Origin: Mucidula mucida
Lineage: Eukaryota > Basidiomycota > Agaricomycetes > Agaricales > Physalacriaceae
NCBI GenBank assembly: GCA_015501055.1
Contig: JADNYV010000034.1
Location: 124,001 to 188,000, forward strand
Direction: 5' to 3'
Length of the DNA stretch: 64,000 nt
This document shows positions 31,672 to 43,359 of this stretch, in pieces. How positions within the stretch are numbered: the first letter of the stretch is position 1; the number at the start of each line of letters is the position of its first letter. A program made the translations under genes and the position numbers. The notes under the pieces are model-generated. The model worked only from the letters and a program-made list of their open reading frames with translations. It made no database searches and was not told the DNA's origin.

Positions 31672-33105
31672 GATTGAACAATGGCCTCGATGCCATGTTA
31701 GATGTACGATTTCAACTGTTTACTCGTTGCTCCATGCTATATTCATTGGGAGATATACGCTTTCATGAGTAAAAAGCCCAATGAAGTTCATAGATTGGCG
31801 TACTATGAGCCGATGGACTGGGGCTCAGATGAGCCTGGCCTGAGTTTGAACACGATAGTATCGAGGTACTAAGGCGGATGCCCAGGTGTGGTTAAAGATG
31901 ACGCGAATACTGCCATTCATCCCATCCATTCACCCAATAACCGTTCTAGACTCGTTACACATGAAAGAAATCACGAAAGAGATAAGGATTCGACTAATAT
32001 CGGTAATGCTGGACGGTTCGGTGCAGACGCCTAGGCTAAGGGAATCGAGCAAGCGAGATTGTTTCCATAAGACGCGCCACGCAAGGGCGTGAAGGTGGGA
32101 ACTGAATCGCCAAAAGCAGCCATCGGAAAATATGGCGGAAGGTTGGACTGGACAAGTTTGATCTGGATCTAAACGAGGGTTCCAGGCAAGACTCGGCGAG
32201 CGCTATCTTCGTGAAGTTGCAAGACACGCATCAAGGAGTTTTCCTTCGCCTATCATGTTTTGCTCCGAGTGTTCAAGACTTTGCGCATCTGGGTTCAATC
32301 ATGGACAAGTTTGCTGTTGCCCTTCCTGAGTTCGTACTCAAGCCGAGCCATGGGGCCAAGCCTTCGGCACAAGGCACAAGGATACACTGAACTACATACT
32401 ACTGAACTCTTTGATTATGTTGCCAGGTCCTGCCTCATCAGAAAGTAATACTGCGGTGGCTGCTCCAGAGTCGATACAAATTCGCTGTACCGATCAACAA
32501 ATTCCTTTCGGTAAAGTCGATTGTTCGTAACTCCTTGTCTCAAGCTGCAGACCATCTAGACCGCGTCTTTAGAGAAAATATAGACGCGTGTTGACTTGTT
32601 GGTCAGACTGGTTGTCATCTTGCAAGATCATTGAAACCGGCCCTTGTCAACGCTAATAGTTACCTTTATTCCACCGTGCTTCGATATCTCTTGGCTTTGG
32701 GGCGTACTCAACAATCTCCCTAATTTCCCTTCGCAATACGCGTTTTCGCGACCGCAAATCTATCAGAGAAGCATCCGCAGTCTGGCCAAGCCTGGATCGT
32801 CATGGCCAAGAAAGCGCTGCCTCCCCCACGACGACCGTTAGCCGACTATCTCTGCCTCCATACTGCTAGGAAACGACTGCGCGTCGGCTAGGACCATCCC
32901 AACAGGCTCCATTCATAGTCCGGCAGTGTGCGGGTGGAGCGTGATTACCCCGCATTACGTGCGGCAGCAAACCCGCTTCATTGACTCGATCCGGAGTATA
33001 AGAAGACCGGCAGGCAGGTGTTATAAACTTGTTGCTGGCCAACTCTAGACTTGCTTCCTGCTTTCATCTTCACTCTCACTCTTTTCTCCTTTCCTGATCA
33101 TAACT
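31672..33105. other. Intergenic, 1.4 kb
   Basis: Only short frames. A piece around 32295-32360 reads like LPEFVLKPSHGAKPSAQG but soon meets stops, so at most it is an old relic. The right end is the promoter of the lipoyl-like gene. Confidence 0.45.
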
Positions 33106-33972
33106 ATGCTGAACATCACATCTGTGGCTCGTCGCCAAAGTATATCGACAAACGTACGGGTTCGCGGGATGGGTACGCTGCTCTTTACTTCGGAATAATA
33201 TTGGGCTCATGGATGTTATGCTTTGATGTTATCTAGCAATCTCCGAATCTCTCAGTCGCCCCGCCATTGTCATGCCGGCCATGTCGCCATTCCTAAACGA
33301 AGCGACAGTGTCGCGGTGGAAAAAGAAAGAGGGAGAGTCCTTCGTTGCCGGCGAACCCATCGTCCAGATTGTATGCGTCACCCCACTATTCCCACATCTA
33401 CCCGCACTAACAGCGGCGCTCCGCATAGGAGTCTGACATTGCGACGATCGACATCGTAGCCGAAAGCCCTGGAATCCTAGGCCAGATCCTTGTAAGGAAC
33501 TCCGGCTCCTTTTCTCGTCTACATGTCCTGATCACGCGACACCTAGATCCCAGACGGGACGCGCAACGTTCCGGTGCAGAAGATCATGGCCATTGTCGCG
33601 AGAAATGCGGAGGAGCTGGCGTTACTGAGGCGTCCTGCCTCCCCCGCTTTCGTGAACCGCGCGAGAACCTCCTCGTTGCCCCCTGTACGTTCACCGTCCC
33701 CGACACCCACGAGACGCGTCACAGTGGAGCGGCCTTTGGTGATGAGTTCCATGAACCACCGTCCCTCTCCGTCTGAGACGCAGCTGAGCATATCACGCGG
33801 GATGGCCACTAAACCGAACATGTCCGCCGCACAAGCTGTCGACGGTGCCAGTCTCAGACGCAAGATCGTCGCGAGCATGGCGCAGTCCTCTGGTTTCAGT
33901 ACGTTCCCTGTGCATTCTGGCAAGAAACACGCATTGACCGCGATACCCAGGTTCGACGAAGAAGTCGAGTGA
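33106..33972 (+). CDS. Mitochondrial lipoyl/biotinyl-like domain protein lacking the lipoyl lysine (E2/PDX1-like)
   Basis: Four exons. N-terminus MLNITSVARRQSISTNVRVRG is a typical mitochondrial presequence. One lipoyl-type domain follows: VMPAMSPFLNEATVSRWKKKEGE, AGEPIVQIESDIATIDIVAE, SPGILGQILIPDGTRNVPVQ. In E2 and PDX1/E3BP proteins the hairpin reads E(T/S)DKA and the Lys carries lipoate; here it reads ESDIA (codon ATT), so no lipoylation is possible. The rest is a Ser/Pro-rich linker and ends AIPRFDEEVE. There is no clear subunit-binding domain and no acyltransferase domain. A structural or regulatory partner of a 2-oxoacid dehydrogenase is possible. Confidence 0.75.
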
Positions 33973-35183
33973 TGAGTACTTTGACGGTATCATCTAGCTC
34001 CGGGTTCTCTTTCTATTCAGTTAATCATCTCTTTCTGCGGTGCGCTCCTTATTGCGATGTAGGCTTTTTATACCTGTACTTCTTCCTCCTCATTTGTACC
34101 ATCACCTGCAAGTTCATTGATATCTTTAATACAATTGCTGTCTGTAACACCTCCACAGTATGTGCTCAGCTGGTGTCAAACGTACATTTTGAATGGATTG
34201 CGGCGCGGTGACTTCCACGGTCATTGTTAGGTCGGGCTCTTTAAGCTATCACACGCTAAATACTTGACAGCTTGAGGTTTCATTGACAGAGAGGGTGGTA
34301 ACTGCTTTGACCCTCGTGTTTTCTATATTGCCGCGCAAGATTGAATACAACAAGACGCGCGAGGCGCATTCTTTCCTTTTCAGGCGCCGCGTAGCGCACC
34401 CGATCGCGCTCTTGATTCCGATCGGATTGTCGGGTCAGTCGGGAAAATACGCCACTAATCATTGCTAGTATCTATAACCTGTAAGAATTGCTTAGACTTT
34501 ACGCATTCGGCATGAACATTTTGTCTGGGCTATGACTGAAAGTTGCATGTCAGACAGACATAGCCAGCGGCCGTAAGCATGTAGTACTCGTGCGAATAAA
34601 TACGCCGTTGTACGACGACACACTGGCACTGGAGACAAACTGGAGAGGGTGGTCGTGTAAGGACCCGGAACGGGCTTCGATCTACCAACACGCAAACCGT
34701 TCTACGCGACGCAACGGATGCCTGTTTGGGTGACGCGTCGAAAATCGATCGCGCCTTTCAGTCGTCGGGAAATTCCCCTTCGGATACTTGCGCCACCGTG
34801 TCTGCCAATCGTTATCTGCAATTTTGAGTAATTTGTGACGCAGTTTTGCAGGCGAATGCACACGATGTTTTCGCTCCCATTCTCCGTGTAGGATATTCTT
34901 CGTAGCCGTGTTTCCGGGCCCGCCCATGCACGTGCGCGTCCTTTGTATAAATTGGTTTCAGAACTATAGATTGATCCGTTTGTCAACGTCTTTCTTTCTT
35001 TCTCATCGACACACTGCCCATAGCGAACGAGCGACGCGTTCCGACGCTACACTGGTTCGTCGATGTACAGTCATGATCTACGTATGCACAGCATTGCTAC
35101 GACGTCACGGTCCGGATCCGGCTTGGTGCGCTTGGCGGAGGCTTCATTCATGATGATTGGTTCTGCGTTTATTCTTGTCGACC
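33973..35183. other. Intergenic, 1.2 kb
   Basis: No supported exon. A TATAAAT-like element at about 34946 lies some 240 nt before the spartin-like ATG, too far to be a sure core promoter. Confidence 0.45.
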
Positions 35184-36868
35184 ATGGCGACCACGCCAGA
35201 AGCCTTCCTGCTCATCACGCTTGAGAACGCGACGTTGAGGACGGGGAGCAGCATACAGACGGGAACACTGGGTCTTGAATGCGTTACTGTGCCGGTGCAT
35301 GGACAGCGCGACGTCTTTTTGGTCTTGAGGATCAACGACGTCGAATTACCCATCGAGCACGACCGCTCAATTAGCCTAGATACCTCTTCTCGCAGCGCGA
35401 GGACGTATACCCTACATCCAACTGACTCGGATCCAAACAGCGTCATTCTGGACGTCAAGACGACATGGCATCCGAGCTTTGTGGCGGACGTGGAGACCTT
35501 TGACGGCATACTCGCCCAATACACCCAATTTACCCACCAGGTGACGGAGAAACCTATACCTGCGTATGTTTCCGAGGTCAGCGAGAAATCCCGACCGCTG
35601 AGCGACTACCGGGGACATCTTGTGCTTGTCAATGAGGATAGTGGCGAGGTGGTTGGCGAGTTTGACAAGAAGATCAACGTCCATGAGGATCCGAAACTCC
35701 GGGAGAGAGGACACGAGAAGGATCCCGTTGTTATTACAGTACCGGAGGGCAAAGTGCAAGATGTAAACGACGAGACGCCTCTCGAATTCTTTGCCCAGGC
35801 CATCCCGCCGACCAGCAGGACTGGATGACTAAATCGGCTACAGTTGTTAGGCGAGTCTTTGTGGCTTTGTATTGACGTTTGTTCTGACCCATTCACAGCC
35901 ATGTAATTACACACGGAACCAGTCTCTTCATTACTGTCCTCTCTGGCGCATCCCAATTGTATATCAATAATTCGTCGCCTTCACCCCATCATCCTGCTAA
36001 TGCTGTCAACGCTACTGGCCCTCCCAAGCCCCCTCCTCGCGCCCTCGTATTTCTTACTTCTGACAAGACACGACAGAATCTCTCTACAGCACATGCGTAC
36101 ACCGGGAAGGCCGTCAAAATCAGCGGGAAGACAATCGGAATGATCAATGGCATGATTAAAAAGACCATGGGTTCAGACAAAAAGGGCAAGGGCAAAGCTG
36201 CGACGACGCCCCCAGAAACTGGATACATTTATGCGGGTTCATCACCTGCATCTGCCCCTCCCGTAAACGGATACGGATCTCCGTACCAGCAGGCGCAGGC
36301 TGCATATCAGCATAACACAGGGAAGGATGCCCCCCCTTCGACGCCGCCTAGCCTACCGCCTAACAAGCCTATTTCACGATCAACATCTCCTACACCGTCC
36401 TATGCCATGCCTTCTCCCGGTGCTCCACCTCCATATTATACATCCAGCTCTGGGTATCTCACGCCCAATGATAACAAACCCCCGCTTCCTCCGCGAAGTC
36501 CATCTTCATCTTCTCGAGCTCCATCACCCAATCCCAACCAATACACGCAAGGTCTCACCACACCGCCTGCGCTTCCCCCGCGCAAAGTCTCAATGACGAA
36601 ACGCGTCTTGCTCTCTGCGGATCTCATCCTGTCGACTATTGATGTGTCGACGAAGCGAGTTTTGGACGCTGGCACGTCGCGTATTGGGGCCGTTGTTGGG
36701 CACAAGTATGGAGACCAGGCGGGGCAGAACTCTGAGATGATGGTGGGTACAGCGAGGAATGTGGCGCTGGTGTATGTGGATATGAAGGGGATTGGGAGGA
36801 AAGCGATTTTGAAGACAATGGGGAAGGAGTATGTTAAAGGGAAATTTCATAGTGGGAAGTCGGCGTAG
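35184..36868 (+). CDS. Spartin-like senescence-domain protein, with an apparent 1-nt frameshift
   Basis: Start MATTPEAFLLITLENATLRTG. The N-terminal beta-rich part ends near TPLEFFAQAIPP. The next recognisable piece, QQDWMTKSATVVSHVITHGTS, is in another frame, and there is no room for an intron, so one base seems missing near 35808-35812. After an intron (GCGAGT or nearby to CACAG) comes LFITVLSGASQLYINN. The senescence domain follows: SDKTRQNLSTAHAYTGKAVK, MTKRVLLSADLILSTIDVST, and GHKYGDQAGQNSEMMVGTARNVALVYVDM. A long Pro/Ser linker separates its halves. Spartin-family proteins act at lipid droplets and endosomes. The frameshift may be real or a base-call error; otherwise the gene looks conserved. 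Confidence 0.78.
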
Positions 36869-39545
36869 GCAGGTTTTTTTTATCGCGTCTTATGGACTAT
36901 TGTCGATACACGGAAGGAAATTGTATATTTGTGTAGTACGCCATGGAGGAATCAAGTTTGTATATCCACTGACAATGACTGTAAGGACTACTACTGAGCC
37001 TGTGAGTGTTTTCTCCCGTTCATGCACTGACAATGACATTTACTATACTAAACTTTTAGGCTCTGTCAGACTGTGTGTAGGAGATAATAACACAACATTT
37101 CGTGTAGTTAAACGGTGGCTAGAATGTCGTGTATCAACTCATTGCGAATTTCGATTGTCAAAACTTTGAGGAACTTCCTACAATGCTTGCGACTCGAAAC
37201 TCCGGCGACGGGCGTCTGCTGTCCGAGTTGTCCCTACGTCTGCGTCTGTTCTCGAACAGAAGGAGTTCATACGCCCTTGGGATTGAGGCAAGGTGCATCT
37301 ACTCGATCCTTTACATCTGCATCATGATGCATGGCAGCGCATCCTCTTTGCAATTAAGGTCCCTTGCGTACTAGAAGAGTGTGTATGAACTGAGTTCGCG
37401 CAATCGGCTGTCAAGTTCAACGCGCCTGGAACCTCAAGGAACAACTTGAATCTTGGGCTTGAATGCTTGCGATTCACAAATCGGGACTCCGTCTGCATTG
37501 ATGGGATAGTAGTGCCACAGTGGCAGCATGTACTCTTTGCAATCAATTTCGCAGGAAACGAGCTTCTGCATAGGTCAATGTAGGCCACTTTTATCGCACT
37601 GTTATTGATTTAATTGGTTAATGGGAAGCTGGTCTCCGAGTCGCCGTAACTACTTATCCTTGTGTTCAAAATGAATTGTTCAAACAATCACAGGTGCTAG
37701 CAGGTACACTGCATTCTAGCGGTATCTCAGCACAAGAATCATGCTGCAGTATTTTACTTGAGAGCAGAAATGAATCTAAGGGAGGAATCTCCGGCAAGCG
37801 CTGAGGACATCGATCAAGAAAGTGGCCGGGGTCAGGTGATCGGACTCAATCTTAACCACAACCGCGACCATTGTTCACCTATAGAGGCAATTGTGGCCAT
37901 TGTACCGCAGTAAGTGGACTGCTCTCATCTTGTGACTTTTTTTTTTTTGTCTGTCATTGTTCACAAAGATCGATGCTGCAGTCACGGTATCGCCGGCCAT
38001 GAACGGTCACTCGCAATCAGACAGAGCCTGGGGCAGCAGCAGGCTAGAAGCCTACTATGGCGACCACGGTTCCATACGCACATGTATACCTGACCCTCCA
38101 GAACGACCGAGATATCCACGTAGACAAAACTCAAGTTCGGCAAAGCGGGTATATCCCGAGGTTTCTGATGGGTAAAAACATGAACTTGGAGACAAAAACA
38201 GTGAGCGTTGATTCTTGCGGTGATCGACGGTCATGATAGGAAAGCACTCAATCAATGGAGGTTAGGACCCTCAGAATCGATAAGAACAGATCCTGGTGCA
38301 GAGATTAGGTAGTGCGTTGAGACCACATACAGTGCTATGGAGACGCGTAACACGCTGAAGACTGTCTATGAGAGAAGGTTTTGCGCGTGGTTGGAGGCAG
38401 GGCATGAAACTAGCCACGGTAATCTCCGGACAACCAAACAAGACTCCATAGAGCAGAGCAGGGTGAAGCACTATGGCCAAGTAAAAAGGGTAGATCAAGA
38501 AAGGATCAATTCTTCAGTGATGTTTCTATGTGACCAGGAATAAGTTGAGAGCTCCTCGGTTTGCGACCTCTTGAATTTGTTGCGTGCTTCATGATCGGGT
38601 TATTTGAAGGAGGGGGAAGAGCCACGTTTGAGGCATACCACACACCGGCTCTCGGGTGCATTTGCCCAGGTACTTTGTATATCGCAGCTGGGGGACGGGA
38701 ATTTGCGTCAGGTCCAGCTTACCGCGGCAGTTTTCATGTATGGCATCCATTCAAGTTGGATGCTTACCTCAAGGATCGCGCAAATTTTGGCCGCCAACCC
38801 GCTCTCTGCAGCATTGAACATGACGCGACGGAAGGTGGTCTCTCTCCTCGCCATCACGTGGTATTAACGTTGCCATCTGCCCAGCCACAGTAAGTTGAAA
38901 CAATGCTTGCTTTCTTTCGTTCCTGATTGCTCAAAGATTTACACTTCGATTGCTATGCAAGAGCACAGCATTGAACCGCGTACAAAAACGTGTTCTCCAC
39001 GAAACGCGCCCATGTTGCCGAAACGCATGTGCGGATGTGTTTGGTGACTGTATATATAGCCTCGGCGTACGCGTCGTATGCCACGGCACGGCCACTGCAG
39101 TTCCTGGCGGAATCATCCGTGATTAATATTATACTGTACTTGGATTATACGACGTAAAGTTACTCGCCGCCGACTTCGGATTTGGAAAGGGTGGAACCAG
39201 AGGGTAACCAAGTGGCTGGAAGGTCCAATGAAGTGGATCAAGTGGCCGAAACAACACCCGTTCATCGGTAGAGCAACTAACGGGCGGCAAAGGAAGCGAC
39301 GACAGAAATTTCGTACCAAAGCAATGGTCAAAGGTCTCTCTCTAACCACAACCTGTTTGTGTCAAGCCGAACGAGTCTGTCTGAGAACAACGTTGCTGCC
39401 ACTGCCTGTGTGAGCGCTGTGTATCGAATTTAGGACTGAAATTATTGCCAATCGTGCATCAAGGGTCTGTTCACCGTGCCTCGGATGTGCACCTGATATA
39501 TAATGCTTATTCGAGTCCTTACGATAACCTTTTCCTCCGGCCAAG
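36869..39545. other. Intergenic, 2.7 kb, gene-poor
   Basis: Longest empty stretch in the window. A run of ten T lies near 37937-37947. Around 37320-37590 similar words (GGCAGC, CTCTTTGCAAT) recur at about 200-bp spacing. A plus-strand frame at 38561-38893 starts near MIGLFEGGGRATFE, which weakly recalls an MFS signature, but it does not extend, so it may be a transporter relic. Confidence 0.4.
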
Positions 39546-41528
39546 ATGTCCTCCTACAACGGCTACGACACGGATGCATACGATAACTGGATTCCAACTG
39601 ACTCCCATTCTGGGTCGGGGTCGGGATCCTCAGGACTCAGTCGACGCCTGAGTACATTCTCAACGCTCTCTGTCGCCACGGCACTCCCCTTGTACTCGGA
39701 AGATGATCACTATCCCTCCCCAATACAACTTCCAGAATATACCCATCCCAGTCCCACTTATACTATACCGTCCGCGAGGACATATCCTCCCTCCAGCGCC
39801 GCCTCGGTGAGCCAGATATCCTCATGTGCGGCATCCATGAGCGAGCTTTCTTTGAGCGCGGCATCCACCAGCACCTGGACATCTGGAGGGTCATCGAGTA
39901 GATCAGGATCGTCCGGTCGTACATCCTCACGACGGGCGCGACCGAGCACAGCGGGTTCCAGCACTGCCAGCTCCTCGTCAAGTTCCGGAGAAATAGGACC
40001 AGCCGCGGTGTACAACCCTTCAACGTCCATATTCCACCGAACGCCTACGACCGACCACGCATTTCATCTGCGCCCAGAAAAGGGGCCTGGAGATCCCTGG
40101 GCAACGCTCATCCTCTCGAGCAATGCGGAAAGCCCGGATAAAACACCCCGTTTTTACGCTGGAAATAAGATCAGAGGCGCGGTGCATTTTAACTTGGCGG
40201 AACCCATGACGCTACGGATGATTACAGTGACCGTGTGTTTCTCGAGCTATCCACAGAAAAGAAAGATCTTGTTGACCCGCTTTGCAGCTTCGTGGCACAA
40301 TTGTTCAACAACGCCTACAGTCAAATCACTCGCACCACTTTCTGGATGATACAGTAGCCGTCTGGTCAAAGGACAGCGCTGCCGGTGACTCTCGGGTCCC
40401 TTTGTCCTCGTCAGGAACGCTCGTCGGGCTCCTCGCTATTCCCTTCGAAATGCAGTTTCCAACCGATATGGATCTCACGGGCGACAACAATGTCACTACC
40501 ACCGTACCCCTCCCAGAGTCCATGCTAGAGCAGAATAGCCCAATCCAACTCGAGTACAAGGTCATCCTCACCATCCACCGAGGGAGGTTCCAATCACCGT
40601 TCAAGTAAGCTTTCTTTTTCCTCTAGAAATACATTATTTCTGACTGGCGCGGTCTGCAGAATACAAGCAGACGTGATATATACACCGCGAGTAACGCCGG
40701 GACCTCCCACGCCCGCCCGACAGCTAGCATATCATAACCACCGCGCGATACCTGGTCCTATCAGCGATCCCAAGGGATGGTTAATCACCGCGCCCATGCA
40801 GTGTCCCGGCAATCTGCGCGGCATCGAGGACGTGATGATCAGCGGGACAGTCAGTCTACCCTCTTGCCCTCCCTCACCTTTCCTCAAACTCACACACAAG
40901 TCTAGGTGTTTCTTCCTTCGCCGGTACGATCTATCTAGGGTGTGGCGCTTCTGTATTGAAACTCATCTCGCGATTGTAGGCAACGTATACCCGGGGCACG
41001 GCAGTGCCGTGCAAAATACATGTGAACACGACGACGACGCGGAATATCAACGTCAAGGACCTCGTGACTATGCGTCTATGCCGACGTATAACGTATTTGG
41101 ATCCCAAAGTGGGTCGGAAGAAACGTCTTAAAGACTGCACCGAGAAAGTAAAGGTCGACATCTGCTCCGTCGTCTGGTTCGCTTCGCGCCCCAAGGGCCG
41201 GGCCGTCACGCTGGAAGGCGAGCTCCACATACACCACCAGCTCCCAGCGTCCGGCAGTTTTCCGCTGTTCAACGTCGAGGTAACGTCTTGAGTTCATACC
41301 ATTTGACAAGCCCGTTGATGGTGTTACCACTAGTACTACGTCGTGCTCATGGCATTTGAATCGGACGAGTTCACGCCGCTCGCCACCAAGCCCTTAATGA
41401 AGCGGAAGATTGAAGTTGCCACCGAGCTCCCCGCGGGCCCGATGCCTCCCCGCCCGGTGACTACCGAACCCCCGGCCAAGTGGCTCAAGACGTCTTATGA
41501 TTCTATGACTCTTCAGACATATTTCTAG
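39546..41528 (+). CDS. Arrestin-like (ART/alpha-arrestin) protein
   Basis: Start MSSYNGYDTDAYDNWIPTDS. A long Ser-rich disordered N-terminus of about 170 residues precedes an arrestin-N-like fold: YAGNKIRGAVHFNLAEPMTLRMITVT, spliced to LRGTIVQQRLQSNHSHHFLDDTVAVW, and LEYKVILTIHRGRF. An arrestin-C-like part follows, with SVVWFASRPKGRAVTLEGELHIHHQLPASGSFPLFNVEYYVVLMAF. It ends SYDSMTLQTYF. Alpha-arrestins recruit Rsp5/NEDD4 ubiquitin ligases to plasma-membrane transporters. No PPxY is seen, but the variant LPxY forms LPLY and LPEY occur in the N-terminus. About six exons; splicing around 40860-40980 is uncertain. Confidence 0.72.
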
Positions 41529-42495
41529 CGTTTCTTATTTAGCAGGTTTCTCTGTATACCCCCACCCCATTATGTACTCTCAGTAGAATATCGTAGCTTC
41601 CCAACACTGTATCCTTAGTGCGCCACAATCTAAATCAATCCGCATGCTATCAATCAACTAATGTTTGACATCTTGAACGTACTATATAATGAGCCATTAA
41701 GCACCTCGCAGCGTTTCTGTGAGAAAGTGCTGAATGAGAAGAGAAGCAAGAGACGATTTAAGGTCCTGAACGATATTCGGTGTAGTTGTTTCTAGTTATT
41801 AGTATTAGCGAGGTAGTATGTCACGCTCTTGTTCCTCGATTGGACATGGAAGTCCAGCGCTTCGCCGTCACGGTGTTGCCTCGATTACTAATACATAGAA
41901 TGCCACTGTGAGCCAAGAGTCCATCAGGTTTGTGCAATAATGATGAAACTTGGGGGCATGCTACTCGTTAAAAGAAGATCCTAAGATGTTCATCCCCAGC
42001 TGCGCCCTCTAGCGTTGGTTAGGGAAGTTGCTTTGCTTCCTTCCGTGTTCCTTTACCTTCATCGATGTTTCCTCGAAAGGGCGGCTCCGCCCCGTGAACG
42101 TTCAAAAAGGTTCGCTAGCCTCTCCTGACACACACCGCTCATCCCCAGTGAAAAGAGGGTCGATGCAGGTCGCGGCCGATCGAAGCAGGTCGCACCCGAT
42201 ATGAGGTAAATCAATGATTTATCGAGGTGTCTTGACGAGAGAGCATACGTCGATATGGTCGACGCTTGTCGAGACATTTTGGAGCAACTATCAAAGCATA
42301 TCGACGAAATTATGTTTGCTTAGGATTTCCATTCAATTCTGGCTTCGATGCCAATTGAGGTCTATCGATGTAGTTGTCGTGGCATATCGAGACATGTTTT
42401 TGGCACCCTGACGAATACATATATCTCGTAAAAAGAACCTGCACCGATAACCACGCCACTACTCCCACTGAACACTGCTTCTCGCACAGATGATA
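41529..42495. other. Intergenic, 0.97 kb
   Basis: No supported exon. The 42220-42400 part is rich in TATCGA/TCGAGA words (at least six), an unusual local composition without recognised function. Confidence 0.45.
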
Positions 42496-43201
42496 TCAAC
42501 CAGATCCTTCTATCCCGCTATCGATGTTGTTCTCATGGCGTGCCGGCTCATCGACATTGACTGACTTCCCCTTGCTCGCCACATGTGCTTTCCAGTCTTT
42601 ATCAAAGTCCGCCTGTTTGCCCGTGCCGCCGTGTTTATCGTACCATGCACGAGAAAATTCACCTCTAATAGAGTAGTAGTTAGCATCAGCATAGTTTAAA
42701 GCAAGATAACTCTTACTTCGCACTGTGTGTCGTTAGTGGTACCATCAACTTTCCTGAGCGCTTCTTCTTGGTTGAGGCTACCTCATTTCCAGAAGCTGCA
42801 GACAGCGCAACTGCGGTAACGATTACAGGCCTTGCAGGCGGCGCACTGAACGAAGTTGGTGCGACATCGGATGCCAACTTTGGGAGTGGCTTCGCTGGTG
42901 GGTTGCCGATAGCCTTGAGAGGAGCCGGTAACGGGATTGATGAGGCCGAGGCAACACTGGTATGGACAGGAGCAGCCACGGGCACTGCGGATTTCATAGA
43001 TCTCGGCATCTCGTCGTCGACTACTGCATCCTGGTCTTGTACTTCTGGTCGTACTACCGTGTCTGAGTCTCGTTCTGCGAAAGATGTAGTCGGCTTGTCT
43101 ATATTGATATCAGGCAATGCGGGTGGGGTGACTGGTGTCTCTGGATCATCTGTTGGAGGAGGCGACACCGCCGGCTGTGGTCTTGAGCTTTTAGCGCTCA
43201 T
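42496..43201 (-). CDS. Hypothetical Pro/Ala-rich protein with a conserved-looking C-terminus
   Basis: Two exons. Exon 1 encodes a disordered Pro/Ala/Val-rich segment (MSAKSSRPQPAVSPPPTDDPE ... KKKRSGKLMVPLTTHSAK). An intron of about 50 nt (GTAAGA...TTAG) leads in phase to GEFSRAWYDKHGGTGKQADFDKDWKAH and an acidic end. The Trp/aromatic C-terminal block looks like the structured part. The KKKRSGK cluster could be a nuclear localisation signal. Family not recognised. It lies tail-side to eEF3 on the same strand. Confidence 0.65.
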
Positions 43202-43359
43202 CGTTCGAATGTCATAAGTAATCATTGCGTCGTAGGTAACAAATATTAAGAAACATGAAAAATACACATATTGGAACAGACAACAAGGATAGAGCGCGGC
43301 CGACGCATAGATAGTGAGGAGAAAAAACAAGATGAGAAACCACCATACAACAAACTCGT

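Noticed and set aside
38561..38893. Transporter gene in the 36.9-39.5 kb gap
   Set aside because: Only a short motif-like start; no membrane helices follow in one frame and no splice path was found.
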